This document shows positions 38,201 through 45,140 of a stretch of DNA of 64,000 nucleotides, piece after piece. The stretch is from NCBI GenBank assembly GCA_937139495.1, contig CAKZQC010000006.1, positions 124,001-188,000 on the forward strand, in the 5' to 3' direction. The notes under the pieces were generated by a model. It did not search any database. It was not told the origin of the DNA and worked only from the letters and a program-made list of their open reading frames with translations. The translations under genes were made by a program, and so were the position numbers. Within the stretch, counting starts at the first letter, position 1, and each line of letters begins with the position of its first letter. The DNA comes from an uncultured Saprospiraceae bacterium (GTDB lineage: Bacteria > Bacteroidota > Bacteroidia > Chitinophagales > Saprospiraceae).

Positions 38201-38463
38201 ACCAAGGTCAAGAAGTGACTGACTTGAAAGTATATCCTAATCCTGCAAGCGGCTACTTTAATGTAGAGTTTAGCAAAGCAATAGAGGGAGATTACAATTG
38301 GCAGTTGATTGATGTGATGGGCAGAACGCTCAAAACAGGTCAAGCGAATCAAGGAACGGAGTTGTTCCAAATCGAAGCCGATGGTTTGAGTACAGGTACT
38401 TACTTCTTCGTTATTCAGAACGAGAATGTTTACACACAAAGAAAAGTAGTGATTGTGCGCTAG
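26257..38463 (+). CDS. giant T9SS multi-domain secreted protein (4068 aa), paralogue of the 3802-aa protein
   Basis: One open frame of 4068 codons. Signal peptide ~1-25 (PQMAMAQ). Residues ~30-2000 hold beta-sandwich modules, many of the four-cysteine type (SSCVGCNVRW, PACVGCQYTWYRN, SLCSGCSYQWFDN, NSCMNCDYVWLKEG, SNCTSCGYSWLRSD). Residues ~2010-3460 are the larger YCEN / SPGxNxVxYxYTxxxGCxD modules. One of these is split by an ETFDAGIPANW jelly-roll-like domain at ~2747-2921. The C-terminal order matches the other giant: PKD (SWNFGDGTV, ~3475), jelly-roll (YDQNFEGTSGEWYN, ~3540), cysteine-free Omp28-like domain (ILLEHFSNENYTT, ~3745), and T9SS type A domain (VYPNPASGYFNVEF to RKVVIVR, ~3990-4068). 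The shared ending GDYxWQLIDxxGRxLK shows descent from a common gene. Likely a surface adhesin-type protein; no catalytic motif seen. Confidence 0.85.
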   Translation: MNKFRLLPFLVIVLFYLLPQMAMAQTCPTGSDVTIKRVGGGSGTAAGDETNLVAGNTTAFNVCQGTEYIINLPDGDTINTFPSASVYYPAIATNTISHDFANPLIIDNLTKGTEIRVVFTGASMVMALKNGAASPCSYEFQALALPSLAIAQMDNNFTNAISAPTAICANEGVYLRGSCSNSCGGANTQTYSWVIKDMSGTTVASQAASSASDYTPNTSFLPPAEYNAYLTMSASGRLDMVTGSGTTGGLCAVTIDSHFRIDPVPVLTSVTLNGNSLGEICSHDVITAEITCVSACPTDITSNAYTWILDDNGGMNISNLPSLPGIGTVVNPPNPISISRIINPTTDNIAANTSGNPTYRLGFEATNDFGCTTRYRPPATPANTQNLIVNGEPAVTLMYDIDGTFSSVGSTEPPTSSAATLCEGGFIAFRATPNNINYNNYTWAATSSEDGTAVIPFYESTGATVSALSGTSKNQFSYTSSAGESTADSDNKNPVTYSVTVTDANGCTSTDAVVLTTQATPTPTFDSPGVLNANGNPKYVVCEGEVLNLQSTGCSTCDGTKTNTNNDLDYLWWENASNPQSIPGNVNPSPTATNILPLVAFNPTYASSSRNVTGRHITGIVYNDLSDPGIYEGGNSTSHTFPNAAADDDFNTIAPSYIFSLRTYYTYNGSDYCYGDQEIEVEVTATPDATQVLTADPATPTVAKTEFCVGDIVRLISTTQAQNYRYELLNSSDQVVSVLQDSSAVEFDYLLTNIGTSGDVKFRLIASSGDCKTEHSFSIKVYSKPTVSLNATPSYPTLAAIPINMPASNGTGDNGTGNNPQYTYNITTTGIELPYTNTTTTTTSSVVNNNGGNYILSIDSLPKQLGYQVSVFVTDEDGIGCRSDVETDVFDVVDYTSIQIGKLRITPTGPLSVVEDRICIGDTLELNVLGSSPDYRYDWNAGEDTTQSIRVPIGPSTPRQVMNRVIVSTTQPEVIRYVCGVIYTPYVELEHEPIRGGLTPCCGPNINQNRPVLNPNIGSITIAPSQTVNSSGSSTYIYCTDTLETQQIVRDIIDTTYLSVPELNMIPSGDTAVCFGEDLLAEATCPTCAFPVDYSFNGGTGVSGVSGDTIRQLYSSTTDFRVILIAKDYYDCPDTVISNVKINPLPGLSIVHPTSNVDTAARFCPTGSVLITANTIKPSTYVWSTTQTSQSISINNNRLYKVTATTGFCSEKDSIYGLPYVPETPIIVDSNDDPVATSHYLCGYDPDTLKLQPSSCVGCNVRWNTGQTTSDIYVNNQGGYYLTAQDANGCDAISNPVMVIQSTEGYNSPVTGGPSEICGGNPAYLDVPACVGCQYTWYRNSSYSIAQQDTVGQTRGIQIDTVGDYYTVVTNQNGCEFESAIFSITTNSIGTPIAYQSTDSLCGNNGIATLWTKYNPLYSYQWFKDGVIVSAGIDTMLTVNTIGRYHVEVTYANGCIESSNPLKISAATFSPQMTVSNNTICPGNASIVSTPLRPGWKYQWYRNGVLVSGATGSSYLAAQPGEYYASVTTDYLCKANTNRELLTSSSLIQPIASTVTPNVCFGDTAVTTVSLCSGCSYQWFDNTTGVAISIDSTISYRNQMGSIVAGRKDVYVLASRDNCSAKSNVLSINFNSVVKPAIYSASGAPSVCNGRSAILSTNSCMNCDYVWLKEGNPVIGGPNDTAIAVSGISNIGLYSVAVTYNSGCSDVSDTLRVTNGGYASNNISLVSTDPVHNVICNGTAERLITTTIPFNSQNLYTLFRNNTPVTGNIRQSNNEFIVVTPGVYTVEIENAAGCKQLTQAVQMDAVNISPVLEARATADPTSITASAICGPDGTVYLEASNCVGCNFQFEKVASPNVVEQSFSSTNNYLTKQGPAGTGSYLVKGEDRGCIANSNLVQINNLPAIDMTTTFTDTSICNGQSITMSYDAVAQSNCTSCGYSWLRSDTVIFIPVSAIDTIGSPVNGATNPQLTTTQDGYYTLEVTNLNNGCVDTSARIKIIEVTPPVGFDLRLADTSVTSLVGTPLATTGNPINLREWLYPAYIRSIATVNVAVSDSFSTAPYNAALAANAGLIDSIFTPANNLFGFHLVTYQYDTAGCSFETSDVLEILAPPGVTIANTNPASVAYEACVTDTLILQTQNLSFVPDSVQVHDQQGVYITIAIDSMVVDTNVYGGYTVYNTTIHLEVPSDAKESSLRLVTNTDTLLTPFLLVHNQDLQITGLPTALCSNGSPIVLAGSPLGGDFFVEEAIGGLRLPTVMSGDTLDPSKLRPISKYVNGEYPLHVVYGFTESYTNNNLCPVLDTVQVPIVAKDVFLSAVSFNQIANSQTRDTLAYLVNRTTPQRAKAIRPHYNISYSGSFTSPAGGPKYFLPQNAGIGRHALTYKITTGDVLTGVCSNSVQDSITVIAAPRALTMPDTICDNFAPFAFGRDAAYIETTTNPYNVDNGTTLYNDTKNIMSVYSTLNNQAIDTISNARNLEQYVYDVTQLPSTVRHDTIVIEYKFYRKIDSLGGTPDSFEYVIGKVFKPIYIEARNDTVRIDSSIVDAVYCERNALHLLSGIPAINNSGVGGYFSLEGGTGAYSTEATLVNNVINPYTVHNIDSAMDVTYRLIYYLNGVVCKNSDTMNIVIPERLNTAFATATGGDEFCDSDAPVQITHSIMPTDTAIWKVGGVPQSNYLFRPIPLNPGTHVVELEAQDTFGCTYSTKDTFTIHGLPNITFSQTIGGQYCTNDPIEQFVVNPSPYCPGFDSTASQFLVNETFDAGIPANWTVYNERPASKQWQTDVSNPYSGTGCVVVDTTHFNDTRTTLVTDTLQLIAGHQYQITFLAKVSEVAGECAVNTGTAPNAAVSPCNAKLRVLLGRQNVITALTTVPADYPQLSNDATYVPFTVNYTPIITGPWFLGLQVYTEDWGRSIRVDELRMRDITAPACYDSGIGFMSGAGVNNIVDSLYQFDPSAISPGINNVKYTYTNQYGCTDSLVQQTTINAFPVVTMTDLDPMYCDNMPAEALIGNPGGGTFTNTVAGNLYDTLSPQFTPATYWPANGGTDIVTYTYTDPATLCSSFAQETVVIQEIVDTAILQIDSFGVGYCEDANGVALIVNATSPLAASGVFSGYGVRGDSLGSGVAMFYPDSAILDAGRTGDMEITYIFPTGSGCVDTTKKTVRVHATPDLSWANLPDSICFNGDTIQVRVINREVSGALGNVVGIDTLGVQTGSFTTTPAVNFIGLSDFLVASVVNRNVDYSHVYYEYTDIHRCSAALSDSVRMDSVPIIRFEGIDPYFCENQDSSLLLAFPPYKVGSGYLQIGAAPDTTSFDSSFYWIVPSNLVGAGPSTDVYPVYYTYEDTRGCVGEGVDTFEVRPFPRISFSGIQDSFCRDVDSLHNLMDVVPNSIDYGTFTDNLALTSIFQDSFLNLAAAVGPRLVSYNFTDSSTLCSNTDSFMVYVFSTPSITYESFGGCVGSDVSFDGEMLNGSIVDSITNISWNFGDGTVINNAPLDTTPTGIPVISHQYNSSSVYQAIMSITNQGLCTVSDTQDVIVSPSIDLSLADYDQNFEGTSGEWYNAQPFGTDTTQVWQYIQGLNGDTTIVDLLNSAWVTAGNNPYNANMTGWLYTPCFDFTLSERPMVVLDMWRDMVQNVDGVVLEYYRADSADWVVVGDNNKGINWYQSAFVLSRPGQQQLASNPMGWTGDSPKRSKDNKGWEDLRFRLDQFKGQKDIRFRLAFASSPQTILSLKSEGVAVDNFWVGERTRNILLEHFSNENYTTAGTDMHTIDTNLYRQVFNPYNGLDVKLIEYHTSIAGASDINYQMNKPDADSRELYYGLASENQYLLNGARVGNGRTSNLAQNDLDYAMLQYPKFQIDIDPVVLQNGNELQVDANIEALDSLGFDQYIVHTVVIQGSNSYDKFGNEKLNVMRKMLPDGLQGREYTRAFGAGNRLAVSETWRGIPNNIDPTKLEVVVFVQNLTTKEVYQSASTQNLVMFIPVDNIEDNQGQEVTDLKVYPNPASGYFNVEFSKAIEGDYNWQLIDVMGRTLKTGQANQGTELFQIEADGLSTGTYFFVIQNENVYTQRKVVIVR

Positions 38464-38493
38464 TATTCTTTGTAACGCAATAGCAGAAATATT

Positions 38494-38530
38494 AAGCCTT
38501 GAACACAAATCGTGTTCAAGGCTTTTTTTT
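38494..38530 (+). terminator. intrinsic terminator after the 4068-aa gene
   Basis: Perfect 13-bp stem AAGCCTTGAACAC (38494-38506) and GTGTTCAAGGCTT (38512-38524), 5-nt loop, then a T tract. Confidence 0.9.
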
Positions 38531-38569
38531 GTGTCCATTTCGATGCTTACGAGTATTGCATAAGCCCAT

Positions 38570-38604
38570 AAAAAAAGCACCTTGTTACCGAAGTAACAAA
38601 GTGC
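38570..38604 (-). terminator. intrinsic terminator after thiC with UUCG loop
   Basis: On the minus strand: GCACTTTGTTAC, TTCG tetraloop, GTAACAAGGTGC, then seven T. All twelve pairs form with one G-U wobble. It faces the plus-strand terminator at 38494-38530 across a ~40-nt gap between convergent genes. Confidence 0.88.
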
Positions 38605-38629
38605 TTTATCTATTTTGTAAGAAGGTTTC

Positions 38630-40763
<2,134 letters not shown>

Positions 40764-40860
40764 ATCAAATAAAGTTTGTCTAGTAAATGTACTTAATTGC
40801 AATCAAGCAAGCTATTCGGATAGCTTAGTAAAGATACTATTCTTCGATAACTTCAACTAA
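40764..40860 (-). promoter_or_regulatory. thiSC leader, no recognisable TPP riboswitch
   Basis: Between the upstream terminator and thiS. The conserved thi-box elements (CUGAGA and ACCYUUGAACCUGAUC-like) were sought on the minus strand and not found. Only a short AAGCTAT-ccga-ATAGCTT-like hairpin, about 40817-40835, is visible. Confidence 0.4.
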
Positions 40861-40896
40861 AAAAGGGTAGAGGAATCCTAATTCCTTTACCCTTTT
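40861..40896 (-). terminator. hairpin terminator after the 197-aa lipoprotein gene
   Basis: AAAAGGGTA and TACCCTTTT outer stem with inner AGGAAT/ATTCCT pairing; one mismatch between them. Read on the minus strand it ends in a TTTTT run, separating the lipoprotein gene from thiS. Confidence 0.75.
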
Positions 40897-40948
40897 ATGA
40901 TTTTGTGGTGGTCGCACTTTCGTGCAATTATAAGTAGGTGGGCAGCTG

Positions 40949-41542
40949 TTAGTCGTCAAAACTAGAACTCGCTACTATCTTATTTATTTGTTCTGCCATA
41001 GCAGGATTCATAGCCAATGTCGTAATCAAAACTCGCTGTCCCTTGCGTTGAGTAGTATAATATTGTTGTATCAAATTCATGCCGTCGCCTTTGTTGATAT
41101 AGAGCGTAGAAACCTCAAACGATTGCCCATCTATCTGGATGGTATCAGTAGCAGAGGTATCTATCTGAATACCTGCGGCAACAATTTTTCCATATTCGCG
41201 CTGCTTCAAGAATTGGTGGGTAATGTCCCAAGCCTGTGGCAAGGTATCGACTAGAGGTGTAGTTGATATTTCGACGGCATTGATACTCCAAAAAATCTTA
41301 GCAACATAATGGGGTGTATATAGCCCTGCTTCGCTATCGGGGGTCTCCAAAATTTGCCCATTCATTTTTTTGAGCTGTGCCGCACTGAGTATGACCCATT
41401 CATGAGGGTAGGTAAGTGTCCAACCCAATGACGAAATAGTGGTAGTCTTATCGACAACTGGAGCAGGCTGCTCTTTTTCTACTGCGGGTTGGCAGGCGAT
41501 TAGTAGCAGGCAGAATAAGCAGAAAATAGAATAACGATACAT
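40949..41542 (-). CDS. lipoprotein of unknown function, paralogue of the next gene
   Basis: A 197-aa predicted lipoprotein. The start at 41542 gives MYRYSIFCLFCLLLIACQ, with a lipobox LLIAC and the lipidated Cys at position 17. The mature protein opens with a Pro-rich linker and then LGWTLTYPHEWVILSAAQ, a pattern reminiscent of PsbP/DUF1795-like folds (a tentative comparison). The part IDGQSFEVSTLYI ... QQYYTTQRKGQRVLITTLAM aligns by eye with VDGQPFEMYHIDL ... QQVLFGAFINDLDFNVVLTS of the following gene, so the pair arose by duplication. Function unknown; probably periplasmic, membrane-attached. Confidence 0.75.
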   Translation of the reverse strand: MYRYSIFCLFCLLLIACQPAVEKEQPAPVVDKTTTISSLGWTLTYPHEWVILSAAQLKKMNGQILETPDSEAGLYTPHYVAKIFWSINAVEISTTPLVDTLPQAWDITHQFLKQREYGKIVAAGIQIDTSATDTIQIDGQSFEVSTLYINKGDGMNLIQQYYTTQRKGQRVLITTLAMNPAMAEQINKIVASSSFDD

Positions 41543-41566
41543 AGAAAGAGCGTATGAAATGTAAGT

Positions 41567-41630
41567 GAGTGGACACAAATTCGCAGCATTTCAAAACACC
41601 TTCCAATATGCTGCCAACTTTTGTCCACTC
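41567..41630 (-). terminator. 23-bp imperfect inverted repeat between the lipoprotein genes
   Basis: The left arm begins GAGTGGACACAAATTCGCAG (41567-41589) and the right arm ends AACTTTTGTCCACTC (41608-41630). The arms pair over 23 bp with three mismatches. It follows the 41673 gene on the minus strand and overlaps the leader of the other lipoprotein gene. There is no clean T tract, so it may be a terminator or another RNA hairpin. Confidence 0.5.
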
Positions 41631-41672
41631 GCTGGAATGAATAATAGTTACAATTAAGGTATAAAAGTAGGA

Positions 41673-42233
41673 TTAATTGGTTGTTCCAAAGGTAGATTTT
41701 AGAAATAAAGCTTTCATATCAGCTAAAGTTTTTTCTTCGGTACTCGTCAGCACTACATTGAAATCTAAGTCATTGATAAAGGCACCAAAAAGCACTTGCT
41801 GGGCATAAGGTTCATTGTTTTGACTCAAGTCAATGTGATACATCTCAAAAGGCTGCCCGTCAACGGTCACGATGCGGCTAGCCGAGGTATCGACCGAAAA
41901 ACCATCTTTCTGATAGCTTTCGTATATCATCTCCTTCACTAAGCGATTGTAAGTCGTCCAGCTCATGTCGAACTCTAGGGGATCGAATGGCTCAATAGTA
42001 GCGGAGAGCGTATTGACTTCGTTTTTTTTGATGTGCAACAGGTCTATTATTTCGTCCTCTCGGTCGGTAGAGTCTATTGGGACATATTCCCAGTCTGCTG
42101 GGACAGGGATTGTCCAGTCAATCTGGTCGGCGTTATAAGTAGTAGCAGTAGCAATTTTTTCTTCAGAATTATTGGAGGATTGGCAAGCAATGGCGAAGCA
42201 ACTAACAACGAATAATAAAAAATGGAATTTCAT
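41673..42233 (-). CDS. lipoprotein of unknown function
   Basis: A 186-aa predicted lipoprotein. The start at 42233 gives MKFHFLLFVVSCFAIACQSS, with the lipobox AIAC and lipidated Cys 17; a longer start at 42266 would bury the signal peptide. After a Ser/Asn/Glu linker come IDWTIPVPADWEYVPIDS and a beta/alpha domain ending in TLADMKALFLKSTF. It is paralogous to the 40949-41542 protein (shared VDGQPFE / IDGQSFE core and similar ends). No motif points to an enzyme. Confidence 0.75.
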   Translation of the reverse strand: MKFHFLLFVVSCFAIACQSSNNSEEKIATATTYNADQIDWTIPVPADWEYVPIDSTDREDEIIDLLHIKKNEVNTLSATIEPFDPLEFDMSWTTYNRLVKEMIYESYQKDGFSVDTSASRIVTVDGQPFEMYHIDLSQNNEPYAQQVLFGAFINDLDFNVVLTSTEEKTLADMKALFLKSTFGTTN

Positions 42234-42313
42234 AAAAGAGGTGGTTTGAAAATTGTGTAAAATCAAATGTAGGGATTTTCAATCAAAGGATTGTAGAACA
42301 TACCCCCAAAATA

Positions 42314-42340
42314 AAGCCCTATTCTAAGAGAATAGGGCTT
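42314..42340 (-). terminator. intrinsic terminator after the Kazal/dockerin/cohesin gene
   Basis: Perfect 12-bp stem AAGCCCTATTCT (42314-42325) and AGAATAGGGCTT (42329-42340). Read on the minus strand it is followed by TATTTTGG. Confidence 0.82.
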
Positions 42341-42362
42341 AGGTAGGAGCTATGAAAGATAC

Positions 42363-44933
42363 TTATCGCTGGAGGTGTACTTTTTGGAAGTAGTTACCAG
42401 CGGTTGTTTTTAGTTGTAGAATATAGATGCCATTGGGCAAATCTGCCAACGAAGTCTGATGCTGAAAAGAATGTATAGCGGATATTTGTTTAACTAACTG
42501 TCCTGTAACTGTTTGTATCACAATACTTTGCAATGCTTCTTGATGGCTACTAATAGAAAGCATACCCGTAGTTGGGTTAGGGAATACCAATATACCTGCC
42601 TTGGCGGCTTCGGTCGGAATGATATTCATAAAGGTGCTAGAATCTTGTAGTAAAATAATGCCTGTAGTCGGATAAGTTCCGATTTCTAGATTTTGGTGGT
42701 TGATTAGGCGAATGCCTCCAATGGTAACAGGTGTGGTAATAGTCGTGTCGGTATTGGTGCTGCGACTCATGACCAAGTCGTCTCGAATCGTAAACGAAAC
42801 TTGACCAAGTACGCCAAAATCAGTGATAGGGTTGCCATCTCTACGAGAAATACCAATTTCTAGTTCGCCTTGATTATGAAAGTTTTTTTGTACGGCTATT
42901 AAGTCATTGCCCAACCAAGAATTGCTATAATCAAATTCAATAGTATTGATATTGGCAATCACGGCAGGGTCGTACTGAATCGTGAAAGCAACACCATAAG
43001 CATCGACTACAGGATTGTTCTGCTCTCCCAGATGAACATCTAAAGTAATCGTATCACCAGGTCTAGCTCTAGTGGATTGTATAAAAATAGGAATAGTGCC
43101 AAGGAGTGAATTATTCGCTTGACGAGCATAAGACTGACCATAGTTTTGATCAATAGCGATGACATCACTACTGTCAATAAAAGCATTTCCATCACAATCA
43201 ATGTGCTTATAATTGCTTAATCCTGCAATAGGATTGGCGGTAAACCAATCAAGAGCACTGTATCCTTGCCACGCAATACCTTGCGTAACACGACTGGTAC
43301 CCGTGTCACCATAAGCCAAGCCGATAGGCAATAAATCAAAATTGTTAGCAATGCCATTTTCGTCGGTATCACCTGCCCAAACACAGCCATCGGTGCCCAC
43401 CAAAAAAGAACGAGTAATACTATCACCAATTCCATCGAATATCGTAGCTATGTACGCTCCAGCACAAAGATTGATAGGGTTGAAGCCAAACGCAGCACTA
43501 TCTGCCCACACAATACTGTAGGGCGGATTGATGTTAGAAAATGAGATATTGATACGACCGTTGCAGACGATAACCGAGGTGTCGCAACCAAAGGAGGACG
43601 GAACTGTACTGGAGGTGATACGGATACTAGAATTTGTCTGAGGACAAATGCCAGATTGCCAGCTATCAATACCATGCAAGAAGCGAGCTTCCGCAGCGTT
43701 GTTGTACGTCACGCCATTGCAACCACAAACAGGTGCGTAGGTGTTCGGTATAGCCATACTGCTATCTATCAGACTCAAATCAATACAACTATTGGCAATA
43801 GCTAACGGGCAATCAGGTATCATTTGGCTAGAATAACCAACACCATTGGCATCAAATACCGTGAAGCGATAAGGGCGAGTAGGACAGAGGTCGGTACGAT
43901 TGGCAGTCGTGGCGCCATCGCTCCACATATAAGCATAAGGGGCAGGAGGTAGCTGCCCATTGGCAGTCAATTGTACGCCTCTGAAATTATAATCAGCATC
44001 GCAAGTAGCACAATTACTAGCAGCAGTAGTGGAGTCTGTAATCGTGTAGCCTTGCCCATTGCAGACGGACAAAGAGTCGGTAATTTGTACCAATACACGG
44101 CAGCTGTCAAACGAATTTTGAAGGCTATCAAAAGTAATCAGGGAAATATAATGAAAGCCAAGGTCTTGACAAGTATAAGGAATATTGGATTGGAGTTGAT
44201 TATTTTTATCTATCAGTAGAGACAGCGCATTACTAGCCCCAAAGCCAATAAGGTTGGGGGTTAATAGTAATTGTCCTGCTTGGTCTAGTCCCAAATTAAT
44301 AGAGCCGTTGCCAAAACAAGTGGCTACACTGGCACTGTTGGGACAGGTGATTTGTAGGGTGCTAGTATAGTTAACACCTGAACTATCAACGGCTCGTATA
44401 TTGTAATTGCCAGCACAGAGGTTGGATAAATTAAGATTATTGAAGCCGTTTTGGAAGGTGTCATTCTCAACGTAGAAGGTGACTGGTGTGCCAGAAGCTA
44501 GATTCTGAACGTATATAGATGCCCTACCATCGCAGAGTCCACAAGAAGAGACATTGGTGATGCTGCTGTCTTGTAGGGATACACTAGGAGGGCTGCTGGG
44601 GGTGTTGCCACAACTGATTATTAGTGTGTCGGTATAGGTGTTTTGCAGACCATCTGTGATGGTAATCACATAAGTGCCATTATCAAACGTAGAGGCATCA
44701 AAATTGGTGGTAGCGACAAAGTTATTGTTGAAATGACGACCATTGACACTAAATAAGTAGGGGGCAGAATGGGAGATAGGAATAGTACCGAGGGTATCAT
44801 CCAATGACAAAAAAACTTGACAGGTACTGTCAATGTATTGGTGTGGTACAATTGTCTGAGCTTGTACTGATTGACCATAATGGCAAACAAAACAGCACAA
44901 CAAAAAATAAAATAAGGTAAATCTAGTTTTCAT
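42363..44933 (-). CDS. T9SS secreted protein with Kazal-like, dockerin-like and cohesin-like regions
   Basis: An 856-aa protein. Signal peptide ~1-26 (GQSVQAQT). Residues ~30-370 are beta-rich repeats with SSCGLCDGRASIYV and SNCATCDADY Cys pairs. Residues ~380-430 contain a Kazal-like pattern (YAPVCGCNGVTYNNAAEA ... C). Residues ~515-605 look like a dockerin-type pair of calcium loops (GDTDENGIANNFDLLPIGLA and IDCDGNAFIDSSDVIAID). Residues ~613-735 resemble a cohesin beta-sandwich (ARPGDTITLDVHLGE, GVAFTIQYDPAVI, GQVSFTIRDDL). The end is a T9SS type A domain (VFPNPTTGMLSISS to FQKVHLQR). The dockerin and cohesin are in one chain, so they may pack intramolecularly instead of forming a cellulosome; no enzyme domain is present. 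Monocistronic. Confidence 0.8.
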   Translation of the reverse strand: MKTRFTLFYFLLCCFVCHYGQSVQAQTIVPHQYIDSTCQVFLSLDDTLGTIPISHSAPYLFSVNGRHFNNNFVATTNFDASTFDNGTYVITITDGLQNTYTDTLIISCGNTPSSPPSVSLQDSSITNVSSCGLCDGRASIYVQNLASGTPVTFYVENDTFQNGFNNLNLSNLCAGNYNIRAVDSSGVNYTSTLQITCPNSASVATCFGNGSINLGLDQAGQLLLTPNLIGFGASNALSLLIDKNNQLQSNIPYTCQDLGFHYISLITFDSLQNSFDSCRVLVQITDSLSVCNGQGYTITDSTTAASNCATCDADYNFRGVQLTANGQLPPAPYAYMWSDGATTANRTDLCPTRPYRFTVFDANGVGYSSQMIPDCPLAIANSCIDLSLIDSSMAIPNTYAPVCGCNGVTYNNAAEARFLHGIDSWQSGICPQTNSSIRITSSTVPSSFGCDTSVIVCNGRINISFSNINPPYSIVWADSAAFGFNPINLCAGAYIATIFDGIGDSITRSFLVGTDGCVWAGDTDENGIANNFDLLPIGLAYGDTGTSRVTQGIAWQGYSALDWFTANPIAGLSNYKHIDCDGNAFIDSSDVIAIDQNYGQSYARQANNSLLGTIPIFIQSTRARPGDTITLDVHLGEQNNPVVDAYGVAFTIQYDPAVIANINTIEFDYSNSWLGNDLIAVQKNFHNQGELEIGISRRDGNPITDFGVLGQVSFTIRDDLVMSRSTNTDTTITTPVTIGGIRLINHQNLEIGTYPTTGIILLQDSSTFMNIIPTEAAKAGILVFPNPTTGMLSISSHQEALQSIVIQTVTGQLVKQISAIHSFQHQTSLADLPNGIYILQLKTTAGNYFQKVHLQR

Positions 44934-45140
44934 AATAATAGAATTAGAAGATTACTTTTGTCAAAGAATTAGGTTTTTGACTCTACAAAGATGGGGTATT
45001 TGATAGGATTTTAAAAATACAAATAGAGTCCTTTATTTTTTTTAGTGTATAAAATTATATATATAGAAGCGTGTTTTTGTATTTTTTGTTATAACTTAAC
45101 GTGAAATATAATTTAATACATTATGGTTTTTTGAATAAGT
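44934..45140. other. divergent AT-rich intergenic region
   Basis: Separates the minus-strand T9SS gene from a plus-strand gene, so it must hold two promoters. CATCTTTG near 44989-44996 (minus strand) is one base off a TAnnTTTG -7 element, but no well-spaced -33 TTTG was found. Nothing else visible. Confidence 0.3.

Noticed and set aside
40764..40948. TPP riboswitch ahead of thiSC
   Set aside because: No CUGAGA or CCUUGAACCUGAUC-like element was found on the minus strand, and a terminator occupies the middle of the region.
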